Origin: Metabacillus flavus
Lineage (GTDB): Bacteria > Bacillota > Bacilli > Bacillales > Bacillaceae
NCBI RefSeq assembly: GCF_018283675.1
Contig: NZ_JAGVRK010000001.1
Span: forward strand, 372,001-436,000
DNA: 64,000 nt
Direction: 5' to 3'
Shown: positions 10,960 through 20,146 of the stretch, in pieces
Layout: each line of letters starts with the position of its first letter
How positions within the stretch are numbered: the first letter of the stretch is position 1
Program-made: the position numbers and the translations under genes
Notes under the pieces: model-generated
Database searches by the model: none
What the model saw: the letters and a program-made list of their open reading frames with translations, nothing else
What the model was told of the DNA's origin: nothing

Positions 10960-12507
10960 ATGGTAGTACCTTACAAGCATGAGCCGTTTACGGATTTTTC
11001 GGTAGATTCGAATAAGCAGGGATTTGAGAAAGGATTGGCAACAGTAGAATCCTATCTTGGGAAAGATTACGATTTGATTGTAGGTGGAGAAAGAATTTCC
11101 ACTGAAGATAAAATTGTTTCTATTAATCCAGCAAACAAAGAAGAGGTAATCGGACGCGTTTCTAAAGCAACACGCGAGATTGCGGAAAAAGCGATGCAGG
11201 TTGCTGATGAGACGTTCAATACGTGGCGCAAGACGAAGCCAGAGGTTCGCGCAGATATCCTTTTCCGTGCTGCAGCCATTGTACGTCGCCGCAAGCATGA
11301 ATTCTCTGCTTTGCTTCTTAAAGAAGCAGGTAAACCATGGAATGAAGCGGATGCAGACACAGCAGAAGCCATTGACTTTATGGAGTACTATGCTCGTCAA
11401 ATGCTGAAGCTGAAAGACGGACAGCCGGTTGAGAGCCGTCCTGGTGAATACAACCGCTACAGCTACATACCGCTTGGAGTAGGTGTGGTTATTTCACCAT
11501 GGAATTTCGCATTTGCGATTATGGCTGGAACAACAGTTGCTGCATTAGTAGCAGGAAACACAGTTCTATTAAAACCAGCTTCCACGACGCCGGTTGTGGC
11601 AGCGAAATTCATAGAAGTTTTAGAAGAAGCAGGCCTTCCGAAAGGCGTTGTGAACTATATCCCTGGAAGCGGAGCAGAGGTTGGCGACTATTTAGTGGAC
11701 CATCCGCGCACTCGTTTCATTTCCTTTACAGGTTCCCGCGATGTTGGCTTGCGCATTTATGAGCGCGCATCCAAATTGAGCGAAGGCCAAATCTGGCTGA
11801 AGCGAGTGATTGCTGAGATGGGCGGTAAGGATACGATTGTTGTAGATAAAGAGGCAGACCTTGAGCTGGCTGCGCAATCGATTGTGAAATCTTCTTTCGG
11901 TTTCTCCGGTCAAAAGTGCTCGGCTTGTTCCCGTGCGGTAATCGTAGAAGATGTGTATGATCAAGTTGTAGACCGTGTGGTTGAGCTGACAAAAGAGTTG
12001 ACGGTCGGCGATACAACAGATGGCTCAATCTTCATGGGTCCCGTTATCGACCAGGCGGCGTTTGATAAAATTATGGAATATGTAGAAATCGGACGCAACG
12101 AAGGACGTCTTCTTGCAGGAGGAGAAGGAGACAGCTCAAAAGGCTACTTCATCCAGCCGACTGTTGTGGCAGACGTTGATCCAAAAGCCCGCGTTATGCA
12201 GGAAGAAATCTTTGGACCATTTGTTGCAATTGCCAAAGCGAAGGATTTCAATGAAGCGATTGAAATTGCCAACAACACAGAATATGGTCTGACTGGTGCT
12301 GTTATTACCAACAACCGTGATCACATCGAGCAGGCGAGAGAAGATTTCCACGTAGGAAACCTTTACTTCAACCGCGGATGTACAGGTGCGATTGTAGGCT
12401 ATCAGCCATTCGGAGGATTCAATATGTCTGGAACCGACTCTAAAGCAGGCGGACCTGACTATTTGGTTCTTCACATGCAAGCGAAAACGACTTCTGAAAC
12501 GCTTTGA
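10960..12507 (+). CDS. pruA: L-glutamate gamma-semialdehyde (P5C) dehydrogenase
   Basis: A 515-residue aldehyde dehydrogenase of the RocA/PutC type, which oxidises pyrroline-5-carboxylate/glutamate semialdehyde to glutamate with NAD(P)+ in proline and arginine catabolism. It has the [11 protein letters not shown] cofactor region, [15 protein letters not shown], the general-base glutamate in IAEMGGKD (about 287) and the catalytic cysteine in [12 protein letters not shown] (about 321). The start has AAAAGGAGGCG eight bases before ATG. The B. subtilis enzymes have the same length. It converges on a proline transporter over a shared terminator; the partner proline dehydrogenase is not in the window. 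Confidence 0.96.
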   Translation: MVVPYKHEPFTDFSVDSNKQGFEKGLATVESYLGKDYDLIVGGERISTEDKIVSINPANKEEVIGRVSKATREIAEKAMQVADETFNTWRKTKPEVRADILFRAAAIVRRRKHEFSALLLKEAGKPWNEADADTAEAIDFMEYYARQMLKLKDGQPVESRPGEYNRYSYIPLGVGVVISPWNFAFAIMAGTTVAALVAGNTVLLKPASTTPVVAAKFIEVLEEAGLPKGVVNYIPGSGAEVGDYLVDHPRTRFISFTGSRDVGLRIYERASKLSEGQIWLKRVIAEMGGKDTIVVDKEADLELAAQSIVKSSFGFSGQKCSACSRAVIVEDVYDQVVDRVVELTKELTVGDTTDGSIFMGPVIDQAAFDKIMEYVEIGRNEGRLLAGGEGDSSKGYFIQPTVVADVDPKARVMQEEIFGPFVAIAKAKDFNEAIEIANNTEYGLTGAVITNNRDHIEQAREDFHVGNLYFNRGCTGAIVGYQPFGGFNMSGTDSKAGGPDYLVLHMQAKTTSETL

Positions 12508-12518
12508 TAGAATAAGAG

Positions 12519-12552
12519 AAAAGCCCGCTGAGTTAGTTCAGCGGGCTTTTTT
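12519..12552. terminator. Bidirectional terminator between pruA and putP
   Basis: AAAGCCCGCTGA and TCAGCGGGCTTT form a perfect 12-bp stem around a GTTAGT loop, with A and T tracts on both sides, so it can stop transcripts from either direction. Confidence 0.9.
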
Positions 12553-12589
12553 CATTCAACCCCTTGGGCTGAATGGTTTAAACAAACGT

Positions 12590-14071
12590 TTATTTAGTTT
12601 CTCTCGCAAGCACGGTTTCCATCTCAGTAAAGTTTTCTTTCACTTTTTCGGATGGCTCTGCCGTCATTTTGCTGACCACAATAACAGCGATCAGACTCAG
12701 GAAGAATCCTGGAATCATTTCATATAAGAAGTCAGTTAGACCAGGTACGGTCAGCCAGATCAGGACGACGGCTGCACCGGTAATCATACCGGCAAGTGCT
12801 CCCCATTTCGTCATGCGTTTCCAGTAGAGGCTGAGCACGATCGCGGGCCCGAATGCGGAACCGAATCCAGCCCATGCATTTCCTACCAGCGATAGAATCG
12901 TGCCGCTTGGTTTAAGGGAAAGCAGGATTGAAATAACCGCAATCAGCAATACAGACAGCCTTCCTACGAGAACAAGCTCTTTATCAGACGCATGGCGTTT
13001 GAAGAACGTTTTATAAAAGTCCTCCGTCAGCGCACTTGCGGTAACAAGCAGCTGAGATGAAATGGTACTCATAATCGCAGCCAGAATTGCTGACAGAAGG
13101 AATCCGGTAATAAGCGGATGGAACAGCAGATCAGCAAACTTAATGAAAATGGTTTCCGGATCCTCTAAGTTAACTTGATTTGCTTTTACATAAGCAATCC
13201 CTACAAGTCCGGTCATCAGTGCACCGACGATGGAAATGACCATCCATCCCATACCGATGCGGCGGGCGGGTTTTAATTCTTTAATCGAATTGATCGCCAT
13301 AAAACGGACGATAATGTGCGGCTGTCCAAAGTAGCCCAATCCCCACGCCAGGAAACCAACGATTGCAAGGAAGGACGTGCCACGGAAAACATCAAGCAAT
13401 TTTGGATCAATTTCCTTTACTTGATCAATAGTTGTACCAAAACCGCCTAGGTCTATCAGTGCAACAATCGGTACTAAAATGAGTGCAAGGAACATGATAA
13501 TTCCCTGGACAAAGTCTGTCAGGCTGACAGCCAGGAATCCGCCGAATAGCGTATAAATAATGACTACTCCAGCTGTTACCAGCATTCCTGTCGTGTAGTT
13601 CAAGCCAAAGGAAGACTCAAACAGTGTCCCTCCGGAAACCATTCCGGCAGAACAGTAGACTGTAAAGAAGATCACGATGACGATACCTGAAATGAGACGA
13701 AGCATTTTGGATTGATCGTCAAAACGATTTTCAAAAAAGTCAGGAATAGTGATCGAATTATTTGCCACAATTGTATAAGTTCTAAGTCTTGGTGCAAGAA
13801 TTAAGTAGTTTGCATATGCCCCCATTGTTAATCCAATGGCAATCCACATAGCGGAAAGGCCCGTTGAATACATTTCCCCTGGCAGTCCCATGAGCATCCA
13901 GCCGCTCATATCTGCAGCACCAGCGGAAAGGGCCGTTACTGCAGGACCGAGCCCGCGTCCTCCAAGCATATAGCCTTCCACATTACCGGTTGATTGCTTA
14001 AAAGCGTAAAAACCGATTCCGAGCATCATAATGAAGTAGAGAGCTAATGATATATAAACTCCAATTTCCAC
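12590..14071 (-). CDS. putP: Sodium/proline symporter (PutP/OpuE family)
   Basis: A 493-residue sodium:solute symporter (SSS family) with about 13 membrane helices. The [20 protein letters not shown] start, the [18 protein letters not shown] region of helices 2-3 and the [18 protein letters not shown] signature are those of proline transporters. It occupies the position of B. subtilis opuE next to the gatCAB genes, so it may serve osmoprotection; but it also faces a P5C dehydrogenase gene, which favours catabolic uptake. Start ATG at 14071 after GGAGAGATATTG. The acidic tail is cytoplasmic. Substrate is well supported, physiological role is open. Confidence 0.93.
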   Translation of the reverse strand: MEIGVYISLALYFIMMLGIGFYAFKQSTGNVEGYMLGGRGLGPAVTALSAGAADMSGWMLMGLPGEMYSTGLSAMWIAIGLTMGAYANYLILAPRLRTYTIVANNSITIPDFFENRFDDQSKMLRLISGIVIVIFFTVYCSAGMVSGGTLFESSFGLNYTTGMLVTAGVVIIYTLFGGFLAVSLTDFVQGIIMFLALILVPIVALIDLGGFGTTIDQVKEIDPKLLDVFRGTSFLAIVGFLAWGLGYFGQPHIIVRFMAINSIKELKPARRIGMGWMVISIVGALMTGLVGIAYVKANQVNLEDPETIFIKFADLLFHPLITGFLLSAILAAIMSTISSQLLVTASALTEDFYKTFFKRHASDKELVLVGRLSVLLIAVISILLSLKPSGTILSLVGNAWAGFGSAFGPAIVLSLYWKRMTKWGALAGMITGAAVVLIWLTVPGLTDFLYEMIPGFFLSLIAVIVVSKMTAEPSEKVKENFTEMETVLARETK

Positions 14072-14680
14072 AATATCTCTCCTATTCTCATTTTTTTGCT
14101 ACTAAACAAACCGCTCAAAACCCTTCACACGGGATGAACCATCCCTCCATACGGAACCTTACGTATCCGCTATAAGGACAGCGGTCATCCATGTTTTGTC
14201 GTCATTTCCATCGAGCAAGGAAAGTGATCCTGCTCACCCCTAATAAGAATGCAGCCCTTACCGCCGGCAAATCCGGCTATACCTTCTGGAAAATTAGCGC
14301 AGCTTTGTCATCTGGAGAATCCAGGTAGAGAATAAAAACAAAATGTATGACAAATCAGGGTCTCTTTTTACAGGAAGGATTGATCAAGAAAGGGATTACG
14401 CTGAATCTTAAGTGGTGTGAAATGGCGGCGAGCACCGTTCGCAGCTTACGGTTTCTTAACCTACCAAATTAATCCCCAACATTCAAGCAGTCTAAACGTG
14501 TCGGAAATTGGAAGCAAATGCTTGAAACTTTAGTTTGAAGGTTAAGTAAACGGTTACAATAAAAGATAAAAGTAAAACTATTCTGAAAATAAAGAATAAC
14601 CTATCTCCCAAAATTGCAAGACTGAAAGGACCTGCTTTTTCGACAAACTCTTCAAACGTTATTTAGGGCGATATCCTTAA
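14072..14680. other. Long divergent intergenic region between putP and the phosphatase gene
   Basis: No credible gene in these 609 bases. On the putP (minus) side, short hairpins such as AGCCGGATTTGCCGGC and AGGTTC-rich repeats suggest a long structured leader, but I could not match them to a riboswitch class. AAGTAAACGGTTACA at 14544-14558 fits a cre-type consensus with one mismatch and is also an imperfect palindrome (GTAA-ACGG-TTAC). Confidence 0.4.
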
Positions 14681-14729
14681 TTTTCATCAATTTACAAAAA
14701 CTTTAAATTCTTTCTCATAAAACTACAAT
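14681..14729 (+). promoter_or_regulatory. Possible Pho box and -10 upstream of the secreted phosphatase
   Basis: TTTTCA (14681), TTTACA (14691), TTTAAA (14702) and TCTCAT (14713) are spaced 10-11 bp apart, as in PhoP-binding TT(A/C/T)ACA direct repeats. They are followed by TACAAT at 14724-14729 as a -10 hexamer, with no proper -35. This layout is typical of PhoP-dependent promoters, and the downstream gene encodes a phosphatase. Confidence 0.45.
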
Positions 14730-14788
14730 TCTCCGTGATACGGTTTGAAGGGAAGCGACTGAAAATAAGATGAAACGGGGAGAGGAAT

Positions 14789-17700
14789 ATGAGAAAGCCA
14801 CGCAGGTTATTATCCGTTGTTTTTGCGTCTGTATTAGCTGCCCAAACGGCTGCCGCAGGCGTCATGTTGCCAGTTCAAACCGCATCAGCGGAAGAGACAG
14901 GCTATTCATTAGGACAAGTCATCGATCAGTGGGAGAAAAAGATTGCACCGGGAATTGAACAGGAGTCGGTCACGATTGGAAGCGGCCGCGGAAGGCAGGA
15001 AGCGTTTGTTATGAACGTGGACTTGGATTCGCAAAATCTTGACATTGAAGCCGGACTTCCAAATGGAAAAGACCTTGGCATGCAGCCGGTCCGCCAGCAG
15101 GCAGCAGCCGTCTCAAAGCCCGGACAGGTTGTGATCGGGGCGTTTAACGGAGATTTCTATAATATGTCCAGCGGAGTTCCGAATGGAACCGTCATTCACG
15201 ACGGCCGCATCCTTAAATCAGGATACAAGGAATCATTTGGGATGAAGAGGGATGGGACGCCGCTCTTTGGTATTCCAGGGGTTCAATTTAAGCTCCATTC
15301 AGATGGAAACATTCAGCATATAGATAATTTAAATGGAACGAGATCGAACAACCTCCTTGTCTTGTATTCAGATCCATTGAAATCAACTGGCACCAACACG
15401 GCCGGAACGGAGGCTGTTTTAACGATTGAGTCAGGGGATGTACATAAACCGGGAAAAATGAAAGCGAAGGTCGAATCGGTTATTGAGGGAAAAGGGAATC
15501 AGCCGATTGAAGAAGGAAAGCTTGTGCTGTCCGGTCACGGAGCCAGTGCAGAAAAGGTGAAAAACTTAAAGCCGGGCCAGGAAATTGAAATCGAAACACA
15601 GATTTCTTCTCAATGGCTGGAAGCTGAAGAAGGATTGAGCGGCAATCATAAGCTCGTTCAAAATGGCCAGAAGGTCAATTTAGTTTCAGATGATTTTACA
15701 AAAGCAGTCGCTCCCCGGACCGCTGTCGGTAAAAAGGCGGACGGAACGATTTTCTTTGTTGTCATCGACGGCCGCTCACCAGGATATTCAGAGGGAATCA
15801 CCGTTTTCGAACTTCGTGACATGATGTTTGAAATGGGGGCTGTAGAAGCACTGAATCTCGATGGCGGCGGCTCATCCACCTTTGCGGCAAGACAGCCGGG
15901 TGAAGAAGGTCTTGGCCTCGTAAACCGTCCATCCGATGGCTTTGAGCGCGCTGTCGCCAATTCAATTCTAATTACAACGTCCGCTCAGCCGGGAAGCGTG
16001 AGCCAGCTTGCGATAAAGCCTGACCACTTGCTCATTCTGAAGGGAAGCACTGAGGATCTTGATGCAAAAGGAATGGATGCAAATTTCTTCCCTAAAGCAA
16101 TAAGCGGGGAGGCGGACTGGTCCGTCTCTGATTCCGCCCTCGGAACAGTAGATGAAAAAGGACTGTTCACAGCAGGAAGCAAAGCCGGAAAAGGCATGGT
16201 CCTTGCGGATAAAGACGGGGCAAAAGGATCGTCGGCCATTACCGTAACGGACAAATTAAGCAGCATCCAGCTTCCACAGGATTCTTTAACAGTAAAAAAA
16301 GGCGACGAAATCAATCTCGCTCCTAAAGCCATGCTTGACGGGAAAACGGTTGACGCCGATCCGTCCCTTTTTGAATGGAAGGTGGAGGGAGATATTGGAA
16401 CCGTTGATAAAAATGGAATTTTCAGGGCTTCCGGCCAAACGGCATCTGGAAAAATTACCGTTCAATACGGAGGCATAACCGATACGATGGATATCCAAGT
16501 AGGCAAGCTGCCAATCATTCTAGCAGACTTTGAGAAGGATTTTGCTAATTGGACCTATAGCGGTGCCCGCTTCAACTCCATTTCCATCAAGCAGACTACC
16601 TATCCGGAGCCTGCTAGATTCGGAGAGCATTCTTTGCAGCTCAACTATGATTTTTCAGGAACAACTGGCACGTCCGGTGCTTACGCTCATCCGAAGCAGC
16701 CAATAACGATTGAAGATTACCCGGAATCCATCGGAATGTGGGTGTATGGCGACGGGAAAAACCACTGGCTGAGAAGTCAGATGAGAGACGGAAACAACAG
16801 CGCGTTCGCTCTTGATTTTGCAACAAAAATGGACTGGACCGGCTGGAAATACGTCGAAGCAAAAGTACCTGCTGGAAAGGCCCTTCCTTTAAAAATGGAC
16901 TTGCCCGTCCGACTCATGGAGACGAGCGACGCCAACAAAAATGCAGGCTCGATCTATGTTGATAACATCCGGGCAGTATATGGCGAAACGAACGATGATT
17001 TAATAAACCCGTCGATCGATTCAAACCAGCCTGCGGATCAAGCAAATGTAACCGATGCAAAGCCGGTTATATCGGCCATCGCAAAGGATGAGGACACCGG
17101 GATCAACCCGGCCCGCATTACTCTGAATGTAGACGGAAAAGAAGTGAAAGCTCAATTTGATCCTGAATCCGGCAAAGTTTCCTACCAGCCGGGAAGCCCG
17201 ATGCTGGACGGGTACCATATGGCAAAGCTTACGGTTCAGGACAACTTCGGAAACGAAACAACGAAGTCATGGACGTTTGAAACCGAAGCCGGCCAGCCGG
17301 GGTTCAAAGCAATTGCCCCTGAATCCGCCTACATCGGCGGAGCTTTCCCTATCAAGCTTCAGGCAAGCAAAGCAGAGCAGCTGGATACGCTGAAGCTAAA
17401 GTTAAAAGCAGATCCTTCAGCTTTGAAAACAGAAGGTAAAACGGTAAAACTATCTGAATCCATTACCTCCGATATGATCGTGAAAAATGAGATCATAGAA
17501 GACGGTACCATCGAGCTTGAATTAAAAGGATTGAACAAACTCAAAGGCGATGCAGAAATTGGGACCGTGCCGCTTTCCATCCCTGCTTCGGCAAAAGGAA
17601 AAGCAGCGGTTGACTTCGTTTCAGGATCAATTGGAGAAACCGATCTGTATCTACCGGACATCGAAAAAAATCTGAAAGCCCATTTCCATGTCAGCACCGA

Positions 17701-19276
17701 CCGCACATCCACAGGATTTCCCTCCAAGGTAACGGTCAAGGATGAAAACGGAAAGCCTGTTCAGGGAGCCGAAGTAAAAGTAACGGCACCAAATTACAAG
17801 ATTGCTAAAGTAAAAGCGAAAATGACTCAAATCCGCAAAGAAGCGAATGAAGCCTCGGAAATGATAGCACCGGTATCGAGGAACATTCAGATGATTGTGA
17901 TGAAAACAGAAGGAGACTGGCAGCAAGTCCGTCTTGGGGATGTACAAGGCTGGATCAAAGCGAGCGATACGGAACTGAGTGACTGGACACTTGGTCAAAC
18001 TGGCGCAGACGGCACCGTTAAAACGAACCTGCTATCCGTATTGCCGGGCAAAGTGACCATTCAGGCAGCGAAAGACAGCCAATACAGCTTCACACAGGAA
18101 ATTAATGTGCTGAATCACCTTGGAACGAACAAACCGGAAAGATTGAACGTCACCTTCAACGGCAAACCATCCAGCCGCAATATCAGCTGGACGACTGCCC
18201 CGCAGGTTACAGACTCTGTCGTTCAGATTGCCAAATTAGAAGATTACAAGAAAGATGGCTTCACCGGCAAAAGATTTTTAGCCAAAAATGGCAAAAGCAC
18301 ACCGCTTGCCATGGACGAAGGCGAGCTTCAGGCCCATACCGCTGAAGTGACCGGACTAGTTCCGGGACAAACGTATATGTACCGCGCTGGAGACGGAACA
18401 CCTGAAGGATGGAGCGAACCTGCAGAAATCAAAGCAAACGAATCGCGGAAGGACCCATTCACCTTCCTGCTGATGGGAGATACCCAGGCACCTCCGAACC
18501 AAACGGAATCCGGCTTCGGCATCTACACAGAACTGTTTAAAAAAGCAAAAGCGGAACATCCGGATGCCGCGTTCATGATGCATGTCGGCGATATGATTGA
18601 TGATGGAAACCTTTACTCACACTGGAATGCATTCTTTGAATCCATGAAAGACACCGAGCTTGCACCATCAACCGCCATCATGCCAACAGTCGGAAACCAT
18701 GAAAACATCGGCACCGGCGTCACCACATTCAAGAGCCTCTTCAACATGCCCTACAACGGCCCGGACGGCTTTGAAGGAACGGTCTACTCCTATGACTACG
18801 GAGACGCCCATTTTGCTGTACTGAACACTGAAACAGACACAGCCGGCCTCCAAAAACAAGCAGACTGGCTCATCAAAGACATGGCCAAATCGAAAAAGAA
18901 ATGGAAAATCGTCACCTATCACCGCTCGCCATACTACTCCAACCCGCAAGGCGGAGCAGAAGCGGTCAAAAGTGTATTCCCAAAAGCTTTCGACCAGGCA
19001 GGCATCGACCTTGCCATCTCAGGCCATGACCACGCCTACGTCCGAACGCACAAGCTGAAAGACGGCAAACAGGTCGAAAAAGGCGGTACCACCTACTTAA
19101 TCGCCGGCTCCACCGGAGGCAAATTCTACGACGCCGTCCCGCAGGATTACATGGATGTGTATTTCGAAGAGAAAACACAAGTGTATTCAAGTGTAATGAT
19201 TGGAGAGGACGGAATTAAGATTACCGCTAAAGCACGTGATGGCAGGGTAATTGACGATCATACGATTACGAAGTGA
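14789..19276 (+). CDS. Giant secreted phosphodiester glycosidase / metallophosphatase (YvnB-like)
   Basis: A 1495-residue exported protein. Order: signal peptide ending near ASA (about 34); a NAGPA phosphodiester-glycosidase domain (about 60-395) with LNLDGGGSSTF near 356; two Ig/Big-2-like domains (about 400-570); a carbohydrate-binding-like beta-sandwich (575-745); an Ig-like domain (about 755-830); a cohesin-like region (840-970); a Big-1-like domain interrupted by an SH3b segment (about 1023-1060); a purple-acid-phosphatase fibronectin-like domain (1115-1215); and a calcineurin-type phosphatase with LLMGDTQ, HVGDMIDDG, VGNHEN, YHRSPYY and SGHDHAYVRTH (about 1225-1450). No LPxTG or SLH anchor is seen. 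It probably releases phosphate from extracellular phosphodiesters or wall polymers. B. subtilis YvnB has a comparable build. Monocistronic. Confidence 0.88.
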   Translation: MRKPRRLLSVVFASVLAAQTAAAGVMLPVQTASAEETGYSLGQVIDQWEKKIAPGIEQESVTIGSGRGRQEAFVMNVDLDSQNLDIEAGLPNGKDLGMQPVRQQAAAVSKPGQVVIGAFNGDFYNMSSGVPNGTVIHDGRILKSGYKESFGMKRDGTPLFGIPGVQFKLHSDGNIQHIDNLNGTRSNNLLVLYSDPLKSTGTNTAGTEAVLTIESGDVHKPGKMKAKVESVIEGKGNQPIEEGKLVLSGHGASAEKVKNLKPGQEIEIETQISSQWLEAEEGLSGNHKLVQNGQKVNLVSDDFTKAVAPRTAVGKKADGTIFFVVIDGRSPGYSEGITVFELRDMMFEMGAVEALNLDGGGSSTFAARQPGEEGLGLVNRPSDGFERAVANSILITTSAQPGSVSQLAIKPDHLLILKGSTEDLDAKGMDANFFPKAISGEADWSVSDSALGTVDEKGLFTAGSKAGKGMVLADKDGAKGSSAITVTDKLSSIQLPQDSLTVKKGDEINLAPKAMLDGKTVDADPSLFEWKVEGDIGTVDKNGIFRASGQTASGKITVQYGGITDTMDIQVGKLPIILADFEKDFANWTYSGARFNSISIKQTTYPEPARFGEHSLQLNYDFSGTTGTSGAYAHPKQPITIEDYPESIGMWVYGDGKNHWLRSQMRDGNNSAFALDFATKMDWTGWKYVEAKVPAGKALPLKMDLPVRLMETSDANKNAGSIYVDNIRAVYGETNDDLINPSIDSNQPADQANVTDAKPVISAIAKDEDTGINPARITLNVDGKEVKAQFDPESGKVSYQPGSPMLDGYHMAKLTVQDNFGNETTKSWTFETEAGQPGFKAIAPESAYIGGAFPIKLQASKAEQLDTLKLKLKADPSALKTEGKTVKLSESITSDMIVKNEIIEDGTIELELKGLNKLKGDAEIGTVPLSIPASAKGKAAVDFVSGSIGETDLYLPDIEKNLKAHFHVSTDRTSTGFPSKVTVKDENGKPVQGAEVKVTAPNYKIAKVKAKMTQIRKEANEASEMIAPVSRNIQMIVMKTEGDWQQVRLGDVQGWIKASDTELSDWTLGQTGADGTVKTNLLSVLPGKVTIQAAKDSQYSFTQEINVLNHLGTNKPERLNVTFNGKPSSRNISWTTAPQVTDSVVQIAKLEDYKKDGFTGKRFLAKNGKSTPLAMDEGELQAHTAEVTGLVPGQTYMYRAGDGTPEGWSEPAEIKANESRKDPFTFLLMGDTQAPPNQTESGFGIYTELFKKAKAEHPDAAFMMHVGDMIDDGNLYSHWNAFFESMKDTELAPSTAIMPTVGNHENIGTGVTTFKSLFNMPYNGPDGFEGTVYSYDYGDAHFAVLNTETDTAGLQKQADWLIKDMAKSKKKWKIVTYHRSPYYSNPQGGAEAVKSVFPKAFDQAGIDLAISGHDHAYVRTHKLKDGKQVEKGGTTYLIAGSTGGKFYDAVPQDYMDVYFEEKTQVYSSVMIGEDGIKITAKARDGRVIDDHTITK

Positions 19277-19286
19277 TAGGGTTTGA

Positions 19287-19319
19287 AACCGGGGGCAGGT
19301 TGCTGCTCCTGGTTTTTTG
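19287..19319 (+). terminator. Terminator of the phosphatase gene
   Basis: AACCGGGGGCAG and CTGCTCCTGGTT form a 12-bp stem (two G-U pairs) around GTTG, then TTTT. Confidence 0.8.
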
Positions 19320-19325
19320 TGGTTT

Positions 19326-19664
19326 TGCACTGACCCTCAACATGGCAACGCGGCGGGGACGGAGGTTTAGTGCGGTAGAGGAGCGGGGGTCAGTGCAAAC
19401 TTTATTGACCGGCGCCTGACCCCACATCCTTCACCGCAGCGGGGGACGGAGGCGAATGCGTGTGAAGCCTTATGTATCAATGGTTTACAAAGACGGTGCC
19501 GGAGCTTTAGTTCGGCAGCAAACAGCGGGACTGGCACCGTGCCTGACCCCACATCCTTCACCTCAGCGGGGGACAGAGACCGAAGCCACTCAGCCCTTGC
19601 GTACCAATGGTTCACAGAATCGGTGCCGAAGCTTTCATCCTTAAGCGAACTGCGGGTCAGGCGC
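19326..19664. repeat. Intergenic palindromic repeat cluster (copy R3: one short and two ~127-bp units)
   Basis: A 72-bp unit (19326-19397) has perfect 11-bp ends, TGCACTGACCC/GGGTCAGTGCA. Two longer units follow, 19411-19538 and 19539-19664, carrying GGTGCCG(G/A)AGCTTT boxes in the opposite orientation to R1/R2. The outermost ends, GGCGCCTGACCC and GGGTCAGGCGCC, are again self-complementary. Apparent reading frames here are by-products. Confidence 0.78.
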
Positions 19665-19668
19665 CGCT

Positions 19669-19712
19669 GAGCATCCGCCGAGCATCCGCCGAGCATCCGC
19701 CGAGCATCCGTC
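19669..19712. repeat. Four tandem copies of an 11-bp unit
   Basis: GAGCATCCGCC occurs three times in succession, then GAGCATCCGTC, directly abutting repeat R3. An 11-bp period is not a multiple of three, and no gene covers it. Confidence 0.85.
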
Positions 19713-19767
19713 AAGCCGCCGCACAGCTTTCGCTCATCCGCCAATCCTTGCCTGCCACCACAATGCC

Positions 19768-19797
19768 TTGCTTTATAGCACTAAATTTTGTTATCAT
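19768..19797 (+). promoter_or_regulatory. Probable sigma-A promoter of gatCAB
   Basis: TTGCTT (19768-19773) and TATCAT (19792-19797) are separated by 18 bases, about 45 bases before the gatC start. Confidence 0.5.
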
Positions 19798-19840
19798 CAG
19801 AGTATTGTTTATGCACGATTTTATTGGAGGTGAACAGTTG

Positions 19841-20131
19841 ATGTCACGCATTTCGACTGATCAGGTTAAGCACGTTGCGCACCTTGCCCGTCTTGCGATT
19901 ACAGAAGAGGAAGCTCAGATGTTTTCAAAGCAGCTTGATGCCATTATTTCATTTGCAGAGCAGCTGAATGAGCTCGATACGGATAACGTTGAGCCGACGA
20001 CTCACGTATTGGATATGAAAAACGTAATGAGAGAGGACAAGCCGGCTAAAGGTCTTCCGGTTGAGGACGTTGTTAAAAACGCTCCGGACCAGAAAGACGG
20101 ATACATCCGCGTTCCGACCATTCTTGAATAA
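19841..20131 (+). CDS. gatC: Glu/Asp-tRNA amidotransferase subunit C
   Basis: GatC (96 aa) is the small scaffold of the GatCAB amidotransferase that turns mischarged Glu-tRNA(Gln) into Gln-tRNA(Gln). It shows the family pattern: [17 protein letters not shown], then [19 protein letters not shown] and the RED-AKGL segment. The open frame extends far upstream through repeat DNA, but GGAGGTGAACAG lies directly before the ATG at 19841, and this start yields the standard length. First gene of gatCAB; 15 bases to gatA. Confidence 0.97.
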   Translation: MSRISTDQVKHVAHLARLAITEEEAQMFSKQLDAIISFAEQLNELDTDNVEPTTHVLDMKNVMREDKPAKGLPVEDVVKNAPDQKDGYIRVPTILE

Positions 20132-20146
20132 GGGAGGGAAACCTAG

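Noticed and set aside
14072-14400. Known riboswitch upstream of putP
   Set aside because: I compared it by eye with c-di-AMP, glycine, guanidine, SAM and THF classes and found no matching conserved core.
19326-19840. Long N-terminal extension of gatC across the repeat region
   Set aside because: The frame is open from 19607 but passes through R3 and the 11-bp repeats; the ATG at 19841 has the ribosome binding site and gives the standard 96 residues.
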